Source: Gammaproteobacteria bacterium (lineage in GTDB: Bacteria; Pseudomonadota; Gammaproteobacteria; HK1). From it: a stretch of 16,082 bases of DNA. Positions 14,207-16,082 of the stretch are shown here, piece by piece. Position 1 is the first letter of the stretch, and every line of letters starts with the position of its first letter. The stretch covers positions 1 to 16,082 of the forward strand of contig JAJECB010000065.1 of assembly GCA_022822245.1 (NCBI GenBank). The letters run 5' to 3'. A program made the position numbers and the translations under genes. The notes under the pieces are model-generated. The model had not been told where the DNA came from. It saw only the letters and a program-made list of their open reading frames with translations, and did no database searches.

Positions 14207-15091
14207 ATGAACCGTCACGCCGTCTTCTGGCGGGTCGCCCTGCTCGCCCCGCCCCTCGCGGTCTTCGGGGTCTTCGTGGTCTGGCCCCTCCTCGACTCCT
14301 TCTACTACAGCTTCACGGACTGGAGCGGCTTCAATCCGCGCTACCGCTTCGTCGGGCTCGACAACTTCGCCCGGGTGGTGACCGACCGGCTGTTCGCCAA
14401 CGCCATCGCGAACACCGTCATCTGGATGGTGCTCGCGCTCCTCCTCCCCACCCTGGGGGGCCTCGGGCTCGCGCTCCTGCTCGACTCCTGCCGGGTGCGC
14501 GGCGCCAACGTCTTCAAGTCCATCTTCTACCTCCCGATCTGCCTCTCCGCGGTCGTCGTCGGCCAGATCTGGGTCTGGATCTACCAGCCGGAGTGGGGGC
14601 TGCTGAACACCTTCATCGGGGCGGTGACCGGCGAGCCGGAGACGTTCGCGTGGCTCGCGAAGCCGCAGAGCGCGCTCTACTCGGTGATCGTGGCGTGGTC
14701 CTGGCAGCAGATGGGGCTCTCGATGGTGATCTTCCTCGCCGGGCTCACCGCGGTCCCCGCGGACCTGACGGAGGCGGCGTCGATCGAGGGGGCGAGCAGC
14801 TTGCAGAAAACGTGGCACGTGGTCCTTCCGATGCTGCGCCCGGCGACGGTGGTGGTGGTGGCTCTCTCGGTCATCAACTCGCTGAAGGGTTTCGACATCC
14901 TCTACATCATGACCGCGGGCGGGCCGTTCCACTCCTCCGACACCCTCGCGATGTTCATGTACAACGAGTCGTTCAAGAAGTACAAGATGGGCTACGGGAG
15001 CGCGATCTCGGTCATCCTCTTCGTGCTCACCCTCGCCATCATCTTCCTGTACTTCCGGCAGCTCCGGAAGCTGGACGAGATCCATGGCTGA
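14207..15091 (+). CDS. ABC sugar permease, MalF type, 294 aa
   Basis: This is an inner-membrane channel subunit with six likely helices, starting at about 8-30. The EAA loop is at about 187-212 (LTEAASIEGASSLQ...LPMLRP), and YIMTAGGPFHSSDTL after helix 5 is typical of the class. The N-terminus is short compared with the MalF-type gene of the first importer. No Shine-Dalgarno sequence is visible before the ATG: the preceding bases are all GC-rich hairpin and spacer. Initiation may depend on the hairpin context or be weak. The stop overlaps the next gene by 8 bases. Confidence 0.92.
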   Translation: MNRHAVFWRVALLAPPLAVFGVFVVWPLLDSFYYSFTDWSGFNPRYRFVGLDNFARVVTDRLFANAIANTVIWMVLALLLPTLGGLGLALLLDSCRVRGANVFKSIFYLPICLSAVVVGQIWVWIYQPEWGLLNTFIGAVTGEPETFAWLAKPQSALYSVIVAWSWQQMGLSMVIFLAGLTAVPADLTEAASIEGASSLQKTWHVVLPMLRPATVVVVALSVINSLKGFDILYIMTAGGPFHSSDTLAMFMYNESFKKYKMGYGSAISVILFVLTLAIIFLYFRQLRKLDEIHG

Positions 15092-16082
15092 CGGGACGGG
15101 GGCGGGGACGGGGAGCGCGCGTCGGACCGGCGGCAACGGCGTCCCACCCACGTCATCGAGGTCAGGACACCGGACCAACCCCGCAAGCGGAGACGGCCGA
15201 GCGCGCAAGACCGCCGTGCGCCCGGGGGCAGGTACGGGGACGGCATCGGGAGCCGGCGGCCGGCCGTTCAATCCGTGGCCGGCGGTCGTCTTCGTCTGCC
15301 TCTGCGTCCTCGCCCTCCTCTTCCTCGCCCCGACCCTCGGGGTGATCCTCAGCGCGCTCAAGTCGACCCGCGAGATCGCCTTCGGCGCGCTCTGGACGAT
15401 CCCGGGCGGGCTCTACCTCGAGAACTTCCGGGAGGTGCTCGCCCACCCCTCGGTCAAGACCTACTTCATCAACACCTTCCTCGTCACCGTGCCGGCGACG
15501 GCGGGGTCGATCGGGCTCGGCATCCTCGCCGGGTACGTGTTCTCGAAGCTCCCGTTCCGGGGCAGCGAGCTGCTGTTCCTGGTCGTGGTGTCCGGGATGT
15601 TCTTCCCGCCCCAGATCATCCTCATCCCGCTCTTCCGGATGTTCAGCGGGCTCGGCCTCCTCGACACCCTGTGGCCGATGATCATCGTCCACATCGCGAT
15701 GGGGGTCCCGATCTGCACCCTCCTCATGCGCAACTTCTTCGCCACCGTCCCGAACGCGCTCCGGGAGGCGGCGATCGTCGAGGGCGCGAACGAGTGGCAG
15801 GTCCTGACGCGGGTCGCCCTCCCCATCAGCCTCCCCGCCCTCGCGGTCCTCGCGACCCTCCAGTTCACCTGGATCTGGAACGACTTCCTCTGGCCCCTCA
15901 TCTTCACCCAGAGCGACGAGAAGCGGACGATCATGCTCGGAATCGTGTCCCTCAAGGGCCAGTACAGCGTGGCGTGGGGGATCCAGGGCGCCCTCTCGCT
16001 GGTCGCGAGCCTCCCGACCCTCGTCGTCTTCCTCTTCTTCCAGCGCTACTTCATCGCCGGCATGACGATGGGCGCCGTCAAG
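15084..16082 (+). CDS. ABC sugar permease, MalG type, with low-complexity N-terminal extension (partial at 3' end)
   Basis: The frame is open for 333 codons to the window edge and ends in GMTMGAVK; family members end GxxxGAVKG, so only a codon or two is missing. The start ATG overlaps the end of the upstream permease gene by 8 bases, which implies coupled translation. Residues 1-60 are an unusual, disordered-looking stretch rich in Gly, Thr, Ala, Arg and Ser. A normal MalG core follows: first helix at about 66-90, EAA loop at about 227-251 (LREAAIVEGANEW...LPISLP), and further helices. MalG proteins usually have only 10-30 residues before helix 1. An internal GTG start near residue 46 would shorten the extension and cannot be excluded. 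It pairs with the MalF-type gene just upstream. No ATPase gene follows within the window. Confidence 0.88.
   Translation, partial: MADGTGAGTGSARRTGGNGVPPTSSRSGHRTNPASGDGRARKTAVRPGAGTGTASGAGGRPFNPWPAVVFVCLCVLALLFLAPTLGVILSALKSTREIAFGALWTIPGGLYLENFREVLAHPSVKTYFINTFLVTVPATAGSIGLGILAGYVFSKLPFRGSELLFLVVVSGMFFPPQIILIPLFRMFSGLGLLDTLWPMIIVHIAMGVPICTLLMRNFFATVPNALREAAIVEGANEWQVLTRVALPISLPALAVLATLQFTWIWNDFLWPLIFTQSDEKRTIMLGIVSLKGQYSVAWGIQGALSLVASLPTLVVFLFFQRYFIAGMTMGAVK

Noticed and set aside
13930..15345. 471-residue plus-strand frame overlapping the binding protein end and permeases
   Set aside because: Arg/Pro-rich and overlapping a clear permease gene in another frame.
1..16082. tRNA, rRNA, CRISPR array, insertion sequence
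   Set aside because: No cloverleaf-like sequence, no regularly spaced short repeats and no transposase-like reading frame was found by eye on either strand.

Overview
The window looks like a chromosomal segment of a high-GC proteobacterium, possibly an alphaproteobacterium. From about position 2,400 to the end the codons strongly favour G or C in third position. Gene content is dominated by sugar/polyol-type ABC importers (family 1 binding proteins, MalF/MalG-type permeases, a UgpC/MalK-type ATPase) with NAD(P)-dependent dehydrogenases beside them. The species cannot be told from the sequence.

Region 1 (1-2,400, + strand) is clearly less GC-rich. It holds three tightly overlapping genes joined by ATGA and TTGA stop/start overlaps: the 3' end of an unrecognised gene whose frame appears broken near its end, an unrecognised secreted protein with a clear signal peptide, and a membrane-anchored protein with a TolB-like/alpha-beta N-terminal region that stops where a TPR array would be expected. 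This is the least explained part of the window.

Region 2 (2,500-9,810, - strand) is one transport operon. Reading from its promoter it runs: binding protein 2, binding protein 1 (a tandem duplicate, both with twin-arginine signals), a GarR/3-hydroxyisobutyrate-type dehydrogenase, a MalF-type permease, a MalG-type permease and a UgpC/MalK-type ATPase. A good sigma-70-like promoter precedes binding protein 2. A GC-rich hairpin near the predicted transcript start is duplicated together with the gene.

Region 3 (9,810-11,547) contains an AAA_14/DUF4143 ATPase on the - strand, with a plausible promoter and flanking spacers that hold little recognisable content.

Region 4 (11,548-16,082) is a divergent pair. 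A Gfo/Idh/MocA oxidoreductase reads left from a TTG start. A second importer reads right: a binding protein with a Sec-type signal, a cluster of three GC-rich hairpins, a MalF-type permease, and a MalG-type permease with an unusual low-complexity N-terminal extension, cut by the window edge within a codon or two of its expected end. No ATPase for this importer is in view; it could lie downstream, or the UgpC-type ATPase of region 2 could serve both (inference).

Together regions 2 and 4 look like uptake and first-step oxidation or reduction of sugar-like or sugar-acid substrates. The substrates are not identified.
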